Part shown: piece by piece, positions 16,601 to 23,212 of the stretch | Layout of the letters: every line of letters begins with the position of its first letter | Position numbering within the stretch: position 1 is the first letter of the stretch | NCBI GenBank assembly: GCA_033763355.1 | Contig: JANRKT010000014.1 | Coordinates: forward strand, 1-23,212 | DNA: 23,212 nt | Direction: 5' to 3' | From: JANRKT01 sp033763355 | GTDB lineage: Bacteria > Bacteroidota > Bacteroidia > Chitinophagales > Chitinophagaceae | The notes under the pieces: generated by a model | Seen by the model: the letters and a program-made list of their open reading frames with translations, nothing else | Told to the model about the DNA's origin: nothing | The model's database searches: none | Made by a program: the position numbers and the translations under genes

Positions 16601-17059
16601 TTCAGCTTCTTTTACAGCAATTGAAATATCAGTAAGGTTCTCTTTACTGTCCTCAATCATTGGTACGCCGGCTGCATAAGCTACTTTTTTTGCGGCAATC
16701 TTATCTCCTAATTGTTCCATTACTTCAGGCGAAGGCCCTACAAATGCAATACCTTCTTCAATACAACGCCGGGCAAACTTTGGGTTTTCTGATAAAAAAC
16801 CATAGCCGGGATGGATGGCTTCAGCTTTTTCCCTTTTTGCAACTTTAATGATCTCTTCAATATCAAGGTAAGGTTTCAGCGGGTCATCATTCTTTCCTAT
16901 CTGGTACGATTCATCAGCTTTGTAACGGTGGAGCGAATAGCGGTCTTCGTAAGTATATACAGCAATGGTTTTAATATTAAGTTCAGATGCAGCCCGGAGA
17001 ATACGTATGGCAATTTCGCCACGGTTGGCAACCAGTAATTTTTTGAACATGGAAAGCAA
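13616..17059 (-). CDS. pyc: Pyruvate carboxylase
   Basis: Biotin-dependent enzyme that makes oxaloacetate from pyruvate, bicarbonate and ATP, refilling the TCA cycle; cytosolic. 1147 aa, the full length for the single-chain form. The N-terminal biotin carboxylase starts KKLLVANRGEIAIRIL and has the ATP-grasp loop KASAGGGGRGM (glycines from 166) and FIEVNPRIQVEHTVTEE. The carboxyltransferase starts near 538 (QYTDTTFRDAHQSLLATR) and includes GIKDMAGLLKP, with the lysine expected to be carboxylated, and the metal motif HLHTHDTSS. The C-terminal carrier domain has EAMKMES with biotin-accepting K1113. The start may be this ATG or the one three codons later (17050), which begins MFKKLLVANRG. CAAGATTA (17087-17094, TAATCTTG on the minus strand) is a near-match -7 box. 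The gene is monocistronic as far as seen. Confidence 0.97.
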   Translation of the reverse strand: MLSMFKKLLVANRGEIAIRILRAASELNIKTIAVYTYEDRYSLHRYKADESYQIGKNDDPLKPYLDIEEIIKVAKREKAEAIHPGYGFLSENPKFARRCIEEGIAFVGPSPEVMEQLGDKIAAKKVAYAAGVPMIEDSKENLTDISIAVKEAERTGYPLIIKASAGGGGRGMRVVRNTEQLHKVFPEAKNEAKTAFGDDTVFFERFIESPKHIEVQVMGDGHGNIVHLFERDCSVQRRFQKVVEVAPAVSLKESTRQKLYEYAIRICSHVNYNNAGTVEFLVDRNENIFFIEVNPRIQVEHTVTEEITGVDIVKNQVLIANGSKLTDPEINIQSQADIHYSGVAIQCRVTTEDPANQFKPDYGTLIAYRNAGGPGIRLDEGSSYPGVSISPFFDSLLVKITASGRNLEETCERLTRTLKEFRIRGVKTNIPFLENVLQHDTFIRGNATVDFIDNHPELFQLVPRQDRGTKALNYIAEVIVNGNPDIVKVNPAVQFRTPVFPEYDKYQSPAKGSRDKLNEWGREKFIEWLKNENAIQYTDTTFRDAHQSLLATRVRTLDLLKVSESVSKNHPEIFSLEMWGGATFDVALRFLHECPWQRLQLLRERIPNILFQMLIRGSNAVGYTAYPDNLVEEFIEKSWQQGIDIFRIFDSLNWLEGMKVSINAVRERTNGLAEACICYTGDFLDETRNKKFNLRYYVDLAKQIEDAGAHLLGIKDMAGLLKPMQARILVEELKKAISIPVHLHTHDTSSIQAATYLNAIEAGVDVIDVALASMSGLTSQPNFNSIVAMMKGHPRELKMDLHKLNEQSNYWEDVREYYYPFESELKAGTAEVFDHEIPGGQYSNLRPQARSLGLEDKFQEIKKNYVVVNEMFGDIVKVTPSSKVVGDMALFMTANGYTEKDIAEKGESISFPDSVIGLLRGDLGQTPGGFPEQLQKIILKNEKAYTDRPNAHLQPIDFTKALEVFQTKYGKQYNLLDLLSSLFYPKVFDEYHQHRAKFGEVHYIPSPAFFYGLKPNEETLIELAPGKSILVKFLYMSDTDENGYKQVFFKLNGQTRSVNVKDQSFTITKAVHKKVTTENEIGAPLQGKLSRILVKANDKIEKNAPLFTIEAMKMESTIVAPKACVITSVVLSEGVLVEQDDVVVEIE

Positions 17060-17152
17060 TTGTTGATGAAGTAACGAAAATCACGGCAAGATTAATCTGT
17101 TTACAGTAAAGAAACAGGAAAAATAGTTGTGCGGGGAGTGATTGTAAATAAA

Positions 17153-17175
17153 AAGTCCCGGGGTTTCCGGGACTT
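17153..17175 (-). terminator. Terminator of the Lys/Ala-rich small gene
   Basis: AAGTCCCGG (17153-17161), loop GGTTT, CCGGGACTT (17167-17175). On the minus strand the hairpin is followed by TTTATTTAC, a T-rich tract. It separates the small gene from pyc, so pyc needs its own promoter in 17060-17150. Confidence 0.75.
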
Positions 17176-17198
17176 GTATTTTGCTTTTTTTAAAAGCC

Positions 17199-17297
17199 TT
17201 ATTTTTTCTTCTTTGCTGCTTTTTTAGCAGTTTTCTTTTTGGGAGCGGCTTTTTTAGCAGCTTTCTTTTTTACGGTTTTCTTTTTTGCAGTTGCCAT
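17199..17297 (-). CDS. 32-aa Lys/Ala-rich histone H1-like protein
   Basis: The product is MATAKKKTVKKKAAKKAAPK followed by KKTAKKAAKKKK: 17 Lys and 9 Ala in 32 residues, made of KKxA/AAKK repeats like the C-terminal tail of histone H1. Such a polycation would bind DNA or RNA in the cytoplasm without sequence specificity, so a nucleoid-associated role is likely. It has no folded domain. Short Lys/Ala-rich proteins of this kind are common in the phylum. Its own terminator lies at 17153-17175 and the ATG at 17295-17297 is the only start. A low-complexity chance ORF is possible but unlikely given the terminator and the perfect repeat pattern. Confidence 0.75.
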   Translation of the reverse strand: MATAKKKTVKKKAAKKAAPKKKTAKKAAKKKK

Positions 17298-17469
17298 TGT
17301 GTTTAGAATTTAATGATTAGTAAATAGGTTAATATCACCATAAAAATATAAACACTTTTCTTTTCTGCAAAAATTTTTTTTGAAAGTATATTAAAAAAGA
17401 TGTTATTCTTTATAAAAAATCAAATAAGCTGCCATTCAATTCAATTGATACTTGCTTTAAGAAGTTATA

Positions 17470-17640
17470 TAAAAACAAAACGTCTTGTGCTATTGAAGTA
17501 TATTATAACTCAACAGTTGTACAGTCAGTTCTATGTGATTCCTGTGTTTCTAAAATGCCTATGTGGTAAAATTACACCATATAGTTAGGCACATAGGCAA
17601 ACACATAGGGTTTACAGTAGCACAAGACTTTAAAAACAAA
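17470..17640. mobile_element. 151-bp MITE-like element with 10-bp flanking direct repeats
   Basis: The element runs 17480-17630. Its ends are ACGTCTTGTGCTATTG (17480-17495) and, reverse-complemented, AAGTCTTGTGCTACTG (17615-17630), a 16-bp terminal inverted repeat with two mismatches. It is flanked by identical TAAAAACAAA at 17470-17479 and 17631-17640, which looks like a target-site duplication. Inside, TGCCTATGTG (17556-17565) and CACATAGGCA (17590-17599) form a perfect 10-bp inner stem, and CACATAGG recurs at 17603-17610. It has no coding capacity, so it is non-autonomous. Confidence 0.65.
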
Positions 17641-17831
17641 GTCATTCAGTTCTTTTATGCCCTTATAAGGTTTTTAACTCAATATCATATTGCCTGTAAA
17701 ATTTGTTATTAAAGGGATGATTTTATAATCTCATTTCATCAGCAATCATTAAATTCTGCCTTTAATGATGGCGATACTATCCGGAACACGAATAAAGAAG
17801 GAAATAAAAGGGCGGGTAGTTTAATGGAAAT

Positions 17832-17864
17832 AAAAAAGGCAAAACGTATTGTTTTGCCTTTTTT
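17832..17864 (-). terminator. Terminator after rpmA
   Basis: AAAAAAGGCAAAAC (17832-17845), loop GTATT, GTTTTGCCTTTTTT (17851-17864). It is a symmetric hairpin with an A-tract and a T-tract, 19 bp past the rpmA stop, and could work in both directions. Confidence 0.85.
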
Positions 17865-17882
17865 ATAAGTTTTAAGCTTGTG

Positions 17883-18149
17883 TCAGCTTGCAGCTTCAAC
17901 AGCATTTACAGAAACCAGCGTTTTGTCGTTTCTTCCTTTCCTGAACTCCACAACTCCATCAGTAAGGGCAAAAAGGGTAAAATCTTTACCAACCCCTACA
18001 TTTTTACCGGGATGATACACTGTGCCACGCTGCCTGACGATAATATTTCCGGCAATAGCAGGCTGGCCGCCATAAATTTTTACACCGAGACGCTTGCTTT
18101 GCGAGTCACGTCCGTTTTTAACACTGCCTTCGCCTTTTTTATGAGCCAT
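17883..18149 (-). CDS. rpmA: 50S ribosomal protein bL27
   Basis: 88 aa, standard length. The N-terminus MAHKKGEGSVKNGRDSQSKRLGVK matches the bL27 signature (MAHKKGxGSxxNGRDSxxKRLGxK), followed by GNIIVRQRGTVYHPGKNVGVGKDFTLFAL. The N-terminal tail reaches the peptidyl-transferase centre. There is no N-terminal extension of the kind that needs a processing protease. It lies 96 bp downstream of rplU on the same strand, the usual bL21-bL27 pairing, and is probably transcribed from the rplU promoter. Confidence 0.98.
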   Translation of the reverse strand: MAHKKGEGSVKNGRDSQSKRLGVKIYGGQPAIAGNIIVRQRGTVYHPGKNVGVGKDFTLFALTDGVVEFRKGRNDKTLVSVNAVEAAS

Positions 18150-18245
18150 ACAAAAATGATTTTAGAATTTTAATTTCAAATTTTGCTTCACTTCATCTTT
18201 GATCCTGAAACCTGCAACTTGTATCCTGTAACAGCTTTTTACAGG

Positions 18246-18548
18246 TTATGCAATCTTTGTTACCCTGATTTGGGTATATAAAGTGCGGTGTCCTCTCTTT
18301 TTACGGAACCCCTTCCTTCTTTTCATTTTAAAGGCAATTACCTTGTCGCCCTGTACTTCTTCCACTATTTCGGCTTTTACCTTTACTTTCAGGTCTGCAC
18401 CTGTGGACAATTTGCCATCTTTATCGGTAAGCAATACATCTGTAAACTCAACTTTATCACCGGCTTTACCTTCTATATGGGGCACATACAGGTTCTGACC
18501 TTCCTGAACCTTAAATTGCTGCCCGGCTATTTTTACAACTGCTAACAT
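18246..18548 (-). CDS. rplU: 50S ribosomal protein bL21
   Basis: 100 aa from the ATG at 18546-18548, starting MLAVVKIAGQQFKVQEGQNLYVP, the typical bL21 N-terminus. It continues with GDKVEFTDVLLTDKDGK and ends KMKRRKGFRKKRGHRTLYTQIRVTKIA, which includes the conserved RKGFRKKRGHR rRNA-binding region. The open frame continues 35 codons upstream, but that extension crosses the promoter and is not family-like, so it is excluded. It binds 23S rRNA near the base of the large subunit. It heads the rplU-rpmA unit. Confidence 0.98.
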   Translation of the reverse strand: MLAVVKIAGQQFKVQEGQNLYVPHIEGKAGDKVEFTDVLLTDKDGKLSTGADLKVKVKAEIVEEVQGDKVIAFKMKRRKGFRKKRGHRTLYTQIRVTKIA

Positions 18549-18570
18549 AAATTGCCAAAATTTAGGAGTG

Positions 18571-18601
18571 CAAAGGTAGGGGGAAAATGCTTCACGGCAA
18601 A
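18571..18601 (-). promoter_or_regulatory. rplU-rpmA promoter
   Basis: On the minus strand: TTTG (18598-18601), a 19-base spacer, TACCTTTG (18571-18578). This is a full match to the Bacteroidota housekeeping promoter. Transcription would start near 18564, leaving a leader of about 16 bases before the rplU ATG. Confidence 0.8.
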
Positions 18602-18655
18602 TAATTGAACCAAAAAAAGTTAGCTCCAAATTCGCTCCGGTTGGGGGATGCAAAT

Positions 18656-18663
18656 TATCTTTG
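18656..18663 (+). promoter_or_regulatory. -7 box of the GH3-dxr-rseP unit
   Basis: TATCTTTG matches TAnnTTTG and lies 25 bp before the GH3 ATG. TTCG at 18631-18634 is a weak -33 candidate, 21 bases upstream. It is divergent from the rplU promoter. Confidence 0.55.
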
Positions 18664-18688
18664 TCGCCTCATTTATTTGCCTATTCCA

Positions 18689-20188
18689 ATGAAGATCAAA
18701 TCATTTCTTGCCAGGCCCTTTGCATCCTATGTTTACAAGCAGGTAAGGAAGGGTATGGCCACTGCGGTGGAAGACCAGAAACGGATACTCAAAGAGCTAT
18801 TAAAAACAGGCAGGAAAACTGATTTTGGCGCCGACCACCAATTCGATAAGATAAACACCTATGAGGAATTCAGGCAGGCCATCCCTGTCAGGGATTATGA
18901 AAAATTCAAGCCTTATATTGAGAAAATAAAGGAAGGCAAGCACAATGTGCTGTGGAAAGGGCTCCCCATTTATTTTGCCAAAACTTCCGGCACTACCAGC
19001 GGTGTAAAATACATACCCATCAGCAAGGAGTCTATCCCCAACCACATCAATACAGCACGCAATGCATTGCTGTGTTATATGGCGGAAACAGGCAATACCC
19101 AGTTTGCAAATGGTAAAATGATTTTCCTGTCCGGCTCACCCGAATTAGAAAGAATAGGTGGCGTGCCCACCGGAAGGCTAAGTGGCATTGTCAATCACCA
19201 TGTGCCCAGTTACCTGCGTACCAACCAACTCCCTTCTTATGAAACCAACTGCATTGAAGACTGGGAAACCAAGCTGGATAAAATTGTAGGGGAAACCATT
19301 GACCAGAATATGACCCTTATCAGCGGCATACCCCCCTGGGTGCAGATGTATTTTGACAGGCTGATGCAGATAAAGGGCAAAAAGATAAAAGATATTTTTC
19401 CGCAGTTCAGTGTGCTGGCGCATGGGGGAGTGAATTTTGAGCCTTATAAGTCAAAGCTGTTTGACAGCATCGGTAAAAAAATAGATACTATTGAAACATT
19501 CCCCGCATCAGAGGGTTTTTTTGCATTCCAGGATTCACAAAAAGAAGAGGGGCTTTTACTCAATACCAATTCAGGGATATTTTTTGAGTTTATCCCTGCA
19601 CAGGAGGTCTTGAATGACAACCCCGCAAGATTGAGTTTGCAGGATGTAAAAGTAGGGGAGAACTATGCCCTCATCATTAATAACAATGCCGGTTTGTGGG
19701 GCTATAACATTGGAGACACCATTAAATTTCTTTCCACCAACCCGTACAGGATTGTGGTAACAGGAAGGGTAAAACATTTTATTTCAGCATTTGGAGAACA
19801 TGTCATCGGGGAAGAAGTGGAAGCCAGCCTGATGAAAGCCGCTGAAGAAGAAGGGGTGCACATTACAGAGTTTACTGTTGCCCCGATGGTTCAGCAGAAC
19901 CTGGGGAAATCATACCACGAATGGTTTATAGAGTTTGAAGAAATGCCAGATGACCTTGATGTTTTTTCTTCAAAAGTGGACAATAACCTCAGGCAAAAAA
20001 ACATTTATTACGATGATCTCATCAGGGGCCACATACTGCAGCCCCTTGTGATACGGCCTTTACAAAAAAATACATTTATCAATTACATGAAATCAATCGG
20101 CAAGCTTGGGGGACAGAACAAAGTGCCCCGCCTGAGCAACGACAGGAAACTTGCCGATGCCCTCACGAAATATACAATTGTGGGCTAA
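18689..20188 (+). CDS. GH3 auxin-responsive-promoter family protein (acyl-adenylating enzyme)
   Basis: 499 aa from the ATG at 18689 (MKIKSFLARPFASYVYKQVRK). An in-frame start 84 bp upstream would lie before the promoter box. The adenylation P-loop TSGTTSG spans 99-105 in FAKTSGTTSGVKYIPIS. HGGVNFEPYK and ETFPASEGFFAFQD follow in the central domain, then GDTIKFLSTNPYRIVVTGRVKHFISAFGEHVIGEEVE, the hinge before the C-terminal domain. Plant GH3 enzymes join amino acids to acyl hormones through an acyl-AMP. Bacterial members are common in this phylum and their substrate is unknown, so an amide- or ester-forming adenylating role is inferred. dxr starts 18 bp later and is probably cotranscribed. Confidence 0.92.
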   Translation: MKIKSFLARPFASYVYKQVRKGMATAVEDQKRILKELLKTGRKTDFGADHQFDKINTYEEFRQAIPVRDYEKFKPYIEKIKEGKHNVLWKGLPIYFAKTSGTTSGVKYIPISKESIPNHINTARNALLCYMAETGNTQFANGKMIFLSGSPELERIGGVPTGRLSGIVNHHVPSYLRTNQLPSYETNCIEDWETKLDKIVGETIDQNMTLISGIPPWVQMYFDRLMQIKGKKIKDIFPQFSVLAHGGVNFEPYKSKLFDSIGKKIDTIETFPASEGFFAFQDSQKEEGLLLNTNSGIFFEFIPAQEVLNDNPARLSLQDVKVGENYALIINNNAGLWGYNIGDTIKFLSTNPYRIVVTGRVKHFISAFGEHVIGEEVEASLMKAAEEEGVHITEFTVAPMVQQNLGKSYHEWFIEFEEMPDDLDVFSSKVDNNLRQKNIYYDDLIRGHILQPLVIRPLQKNTFINYMKSIGKLGGQNKVPRLSNDRKLADALTKYTIVG

Positions 20189-20206
20189 AGGCCATATATT
20201 TAACCA

Positions 20207-21412
20207 ATGAACACAGTGACACAAGCTGCACCTACTGTAAAAGCTGCCGGTAAAGCGGAAATGAAGCGTGTAGCCATTTTTGGCTCCACCGGTTCTATCG
20301 GCAGGCAGGCGCTTGATGTTATTGAAGCCAATGCGGAACAGTTTGCCGTTGAAATACTCACGGCCCATTCAAACCAGGAACTGCTCATTAAACAAGCATT
20401 AAAATTCAAGCCTGCATATGTTGTAATAGTGGATGGTACAAAATATGTTGATGTAAAACAGGCGCTGTCTTCCACTGCAATAAAAGTTTTGGCAGGGGAA
20501 CAGGCGCTTGAAGATGTGGCAGGTATTGGCAATTACGATATGATGCTGGCTGCCATTGTTGGTTTTGCCGGTTTAAAGCCTACATTAAAGGCAATTGAAA
20601 CGGGAAAATCAATAGCGCTGGCCAATAAAGAAACGCTTGTGGTGGCGGGGGATATTGTAATGCGCAAAGCCGTGGAAAAAAGGGTTCCTGTTATACCAGT
20701 TGATTCAGAACACTCCGCCATTTTTCAATGTATGGTGGGCGAAACAAGGAACAGGATTGAAAAAATTGTGCTTACTGCTTCAGGCGGCCCTTTTCTGGGC
20801 AAAAAACCAAATTTTCTTGTTAATGTAAAAAGGGAACATGCCCTGCAGCACCCCAACTGGAGCATGGGTGCAAAGATCAGTATTGATTCGGCTACTTTAA
20901 TGAACAAAGGGCTGGAGATGATTGAAGCACGCTGGCTTTTTAACCTTAAACCGGAACAGATACAAGTGGTGGTGCACCCGCAGAGCATTATACACAGCAT
21001 GGTGCAGTTTGAAGATGGCAGCGTAAAGGCCCAGATGGGTTTGCCGGATATGCGGTTGCCCATTCAATATGCGCTTGCATTTCCGCAGCGCATACCCAAT
21101 TCCCTTCCGCGTTACGATTTCAGCAAATCATCGCAATTAACATTTGAACCGCCTGACGTAAAAACATTCAGGAACCTGGCGCTTGCAACAGAAGCATTGT
21201 TTAAGGGGGGTAATTTACCCGGTGTGCTGAATGCGGCAAATGAGATTGCAGTGTATGGCTTCTTACGTAACCGCATTGGTTTCCTTGACATGACGGAAGT
21301 AATAGAACGGACGATGGAAAAGATCCCATATATACCCAACCCCACTCTTGACGAGTATTTTGAAAGCGATGGAGAGGCCCGTAATTTTGCAGCTTCACTC
21401 ATCAATATTTAA
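20207..21412 (+). CDS. dxr: 1-deoxy-D-xylulose 5-phosphate reductoisomerase
   Basis: Second enzyme of the MEP isoprenoid pathway: converts DXP to 2-C-methyl-D-erythritol 4-phosphate with NADPH and a divalent metal; cytosolic. The NADPH loop GSTGSIG spans 26-32; NKE is at 140-142; the metal ligands are D166, E168 and E237 (in LMNKGLEMIEARWLF); the substrate loop region is HPNWSMGAKISIDSATLMNKGLE (215-237). The 401 aa include an 18-residue N-terminal extension before MKRVAIFGSTGSIG. The start could be 20261 instead, as most family members begin about there. It follows the GH3 gene by 18 bp and precedes rseP by 78 bp, so the order GH3-dxr-rseP suggests one transcript. Confidence 0.96.
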   Translation: MNTVTQAAPTVKAAGKAEMKRVAIFGSTGSIGRQALDVIEANAEQFAVEILTAHSNQELLIKQALKFKPAYVVIVDGTKYVDVKQALSSTAIKVLAGEQALEDVAGIGNYDMMLAAIVGFAGLKPTLKAIETGKSIALANKETLVVAGDIVMRKAVEKRVPVIPVDSEHSAIFQCMVGETRNRIEKIVLTASGGPFLGKKPNFLVNVKREHALQHPNWSMGAKISIDSATLMNKGLEMIEARWLFNLKPEQIQVVVHPQSIIHSMVQFEDGSVKAQMGLPDMRLPIQYALAFPQRIPNSLPRYDFSKSSQLTFEPPDVKTFRNLALATEALFKGGNLPGVLNAANEIAVYGFLRNRIGFLDMTEVIERTMEKIPYIPNPTLDEYFESDGEARNFAASLINI

Positions 21413-21490
21413 CAAAAATCCACGTTTAACTTTAATTAGTTTGCGCCGGGTTCAACGATTATTAAAAGAAATATATAAACAGGAAAAGTA

Positions 21491-22867
21491 ATGTTCTTAG
21501 CAATTGAATGGGGTTCGGTGGGGTTGCAGGCCGGGCAGTTAATTTTATCCCTCTCTATCCTTGTTATTATGCATGAATTGGGCCACTACTTGCCGGCCCG
21601 CTGGTTTAAATGCCGCGTTGAAAAATTTTATCTTTTTTTCGATCCCTGGTTTTCCCTCTTTAAGAAAAAAATTGGTGATACAGTATATGGCATAGGCTGG
21701 CTGCCTTTGGGCGGATATGTAAAAATATCAGGCATGGTGGATGAGAGCATGGACAAAGAACAGATGAAACAGCCTGCACAACCCTGGGAGTTCCGCAGCA
21801 AACCTGCATGGCAAAGGCTTATTATTATGATTGGCGGTGTAACAGTTAATGTGCTGCTTGCTTTTTTCATTTATGCCATGATACTTTTTGTGTGGGGCGA
21901 CAGAAAAACCCCTGTAAACAGCATGAAGTATGGCATCTGGACAACCGACAGCCTGATGACGGAAATTGGTTTGCAGAGCGGCGATAAGATCATTACCATA
22001 AATGGTAAAGCAGTGACTTATTTTGAAAACCTCAATGCTGCTGTATTAATGGGTAATACTATAGAATTGGAAAGAGATGGGCGGCGGGTAGAGCTCAAGT
22101 TGCCTATCAACCTGATTGAAAAACTGATTGAAAGCAAAAAAAAGAGGAGATATTTCCTTTATCCTAGAATACCTTCTTATGTGGGTGAATATGACAAAAG
22201 TGATTCATCAAACGGGAAAAAGGCTGGGTTACAGAAAATGGACAGGATAGTTGCAATTGATTCTATACCGATAGAGTTTTATGACCAAATGATGCCCATT
22301 TTATCTTCAAAGAAGAACAACAATGTAATATTGGCTATAGAAAGAAATGGACAGCGTTCTAACATCCAGGCGAAAGTAGATAAAGATGGCAGAATAGGTA
22401 TTCCTATGCTAATCGATGAAGAATACGCACAGATGGGTGTATTTCAGATAATAGTTAAAAAGTATAATTTCTTTTCTGCTTTCCCCGCAGGTGTAACTAA
22501 AGCAGGGGAAAAGTTAAATAATTATATTGATCAGTTTAAATTATTGCTTAATCCCAAAACAGGGGCTTATAAAGGTATTGGAGGATTCAGGGCAATGGGT
22601 TCTGTTTTTTCCCCCAATGCATGGAACTGGGAACAGTTCTGGAACATTACTGCATTTTTTTCCATCGTACTTGCTTTCATGAACCTGCTGCCCATTCCCG
22701 CATTGGATGGCGGCCATGTGGTATTTACTTTAATTGAAATGATAACAGGCCGCAAGCCCAATGAAAAATTCCTTGAGTATGCACAAATTGCCGGAATGGT
22801 GCTACTCTTCGGCCTCATCATCTTTGCCAATGCCAACGACTGGTTTGGATGGGGAAGGGGAAAATAG
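21491..22867 (+). CDS. rseP: Site-2 (RIP) metalloprotease RseP
   Basis: Inner-membrane zinc protease that cuts transmembrane segments of anti-sigma factors or remnant signal peptides. 458 aa, near the usual 450. The zinc motif HELGH is at 28-32 in the first helix and the second zinc-ligand motif NLLPIPALDGGH at 398-409 (D406). The loop GIGWLPLGGYVKISGM, a conserved membrane-associated stretch, lies near residues 67-80. Two tandem PDZ-like domains lie between about 145-210 and 225-310. Further helices are at about 110-132, 385-402 and 432-450. The ATG at 21491 has an AGGAAAA sequence 4 bases upstream, a weak ribosome-binding site. It is the last gene of the dxr unit. Confidence 0.95.
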   Translation: MFLAIEWGSVGLQAGQLILSLSILVIMHELGHYLPARWFKCRVEKFYLFFDPWFSLFKKKIGDTVYGIGWLPLGGYVKISGMVDESMDKEQMKQPAQPWEFRSKPAWQRLIIMIGGVTVNVLLAFFIYAMILFVWGDRKTPVNSMKYGIWTTDSLMTEIGLQSGDKIITINGKAVTYFENLNAAVLMGNTIELERDGRRVELKLPINLIEKLIESKKKRRYFLYPRIPSYVGEYDKSDSSNGKKAGLQKMDRIVAIDSIPIEFYDQMMPILSSKKNNNVILAIERNGQRSNIQAKVDKDGRIGIPMLIDEEYAQMGVFQIIVKKYNFFSAFPAGVTKAGEKLNNYIDQFKLLLNPKTGAYKGIGGFRAMGSVFSPNAWNWEQFWNITAFFSIVLAFMNLLPIPALDGGHVVFTLIEMITGRKPNEKFLEYAQIAGMVLLFGLIIFANANDWFGWGRGK

Positions 22868-22895
22868 CCGGGAAAATATTCAGGTTAAGAAATTT

Positions 22896-22924
22896 AAAAG
22901 CCCCCCAAAATGGCGGGGCTTTTT
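22896..22924. terminator. Bidirectional terminator between rseP and the last gene
   Basis: AAAAGCCCC (22896-22904) pairs with GGGGCTTTT (22915-22923) across a short inner part where CC pairs with GG. An A-tract and a T-tract flank it, so it can end both rseP and the converging gene. Confidence 0.85.
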
Positions 22925-22947
22925 ATATTTTAATGCTCTTATAGTTC

Positions 22948-23211
22948 TTATGCGGACCTTTCTTTCTTTAATGTTGTATATATCTTATTGGCAACCGGGC
23001 GGGGCAAATGGTTTAAAGTATAAAAGAATGTGCTCTTCTTGTTAAAATGGGTAGGCAGATGGTTCTCTTTAATTAAATCCGTCAGCCTGATGTGCAGTTC
23101 TTTTCTCTTCAGTATGTTTTCTGCAACAAACAGAGCCTGCGGGATTTCTTTGCTGATATCGTGTATATAAGTTGCATATTCCTGTGCGCTGCAATGTTGC
23201 TTAATGTGGTT
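22948..23211 (-). CDS. C-terminal fragment of an unrecognised protein (5' end outside window)
   Basis: An open frame of 87 codons plus stop reads in from the window edge on the minus strand. It begins NHIKQHCSAQEYATYIHDIS and ends NHLPRPVANKIYTTLKKERS-A. It is mostly helical-looking and rich in Lys and His, with no membrane segment or motif I can name. The steady codon use and the shared terminator 24 bp past its stop support a real gene. Its start and function cannot be judged here. Confidence 0.65.
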   Translation of the reverse strand, partial: NHIKQHCSAQEYATYIHDISKEIPQALFVAENILKRKELHIRLTDLIKENHLPTHFNKKSTFFYTLNHLPRPVANKIYTTLKKERSA

Positions 23212-23212
23212 G

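Larger units (their letters stand above)
17298..17882. other. AT-rich intergenic region between rpmA and the Lys/Ala-rich gene
   Basis: 585 bases without a convincing gene. It contains the MITE-like element (17470-17640) and the rpmA terminator (17832-17864). The parts 17298-17469 and 17641-17830 are AT-rich and show no RNA gene or promoter I can support. Confidence 0.6.

Noticed and set aside
17765..17824. A 19-codon ORF (MMAILSGTRIKKEIKGRVV)
   Set aside because: It has no promoter or conservation evidence and lies in an AT-rich spacer; ORFs this short are expected by chance.
17810..17827. GGGCGGGTAGTTTAATGG resembles the 5' end and D-arm (box A) of a tRNA
   Set aside because: The sequence that follows is the A-rich start of the rpmA terminator; there is no anticodon arm, T-arm or acceptor partner. 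At most a remnant; likely chance.
18549..18653. A 35-residue N-terminal extension of bL21
   Set aside because: It crosses the TTTG/TACCTTTG promoter and is not part of the bL21 family.
18605..18688. A 28-residue N-terminal extension of the GH3 protein
   Set aside because: It uses a non-ATG start upstream of the -7 box at 18656-18663; the ATG at 18689 fits better.
1..23212. CRISPR arrays, known IS transposases, prophage genes or defence systems
   Set aside because: No regularly spaced repeats, transposase, integrase, phage structural or cas-like proteins were found on either strand.

Overview
The window reads as chromosomal DNA of a member of the Bacteroidota, most likely the Chitinophagaceae or a close relative. 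The signs are a C-terminal gliding-motility/type IX secretion (CHU_C-type) sorting domain, near-absence of Shine-Dalgarno sequences, several promoters of the Bacteroidota form TTTG-N19/20-TAnnTTTG, a DUF3667 membrane protein, and the orders rplU-rpmA and dxr-rseP. The genus is inference.

Layout. Positions 1-136 are the 3' end of a tRNA-Leu(NAA) gene interrupted by a group I intron; the intron's J8/7-P7 and P9 elements and the complete 3' exon are visible, and a terminator follows. Next come a sulfatase lipoprotein (363-1799), an attC-like imperfect palindrome beside an AT-rich secreted orphan gene (2038-2433, minus), and a secreted YD-repeat-like protein (2483-3340, minus). An apparent operon (3595-9357) carries a DUF3667 protein, MazG and a very large NtrY-like sensor kinase. 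A PolX-type protein (9461-11149, minus) has an intact PHP nuclease but a ruined polymerase active site.

Positions 11192-13583 form an AT-rich accessory patch. It holds a 40-codon mini-gene behind a near-ideal promoter, a small secreted Cys-rich beta-domain protein, and a T9SS-sorted surface protein. A perfect 16-bp inverted repeat links the leader of the second gene to the start codon of the third. Convergent to this patch is pyruvate carboxylase (13616-17059, minus), then a 32-residue Lys/Ala-rich protein (17199-17297, minus), and an intergenic region carrying a 151-bp MITE-like element with 16-bp terminal inverted repeats and 10-bp flanking direct repeats. rplU and rpmA (minus) lie beyond it. 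Divergent from rplU, a probable operon runs GH3-family adenylating enzyme, dxr, rseP. A shared terminator separates rseP from a C-terminal gene fragment cut by the window edge (minus).

Most genes are housekeeping: isoprenoid synthesis (dxr), envelope proteolysis (rseP), anaplerosis (pyc), ribosome (rplU, rpmA) and nucleotide clean-up (mazG). The novelty lies in the non-coding and accessory parts: the tRNA intron, the 11.5-12.0 kb inverted repeat, the MITE, the attC-like site, the mini-gene and the altered PolX.
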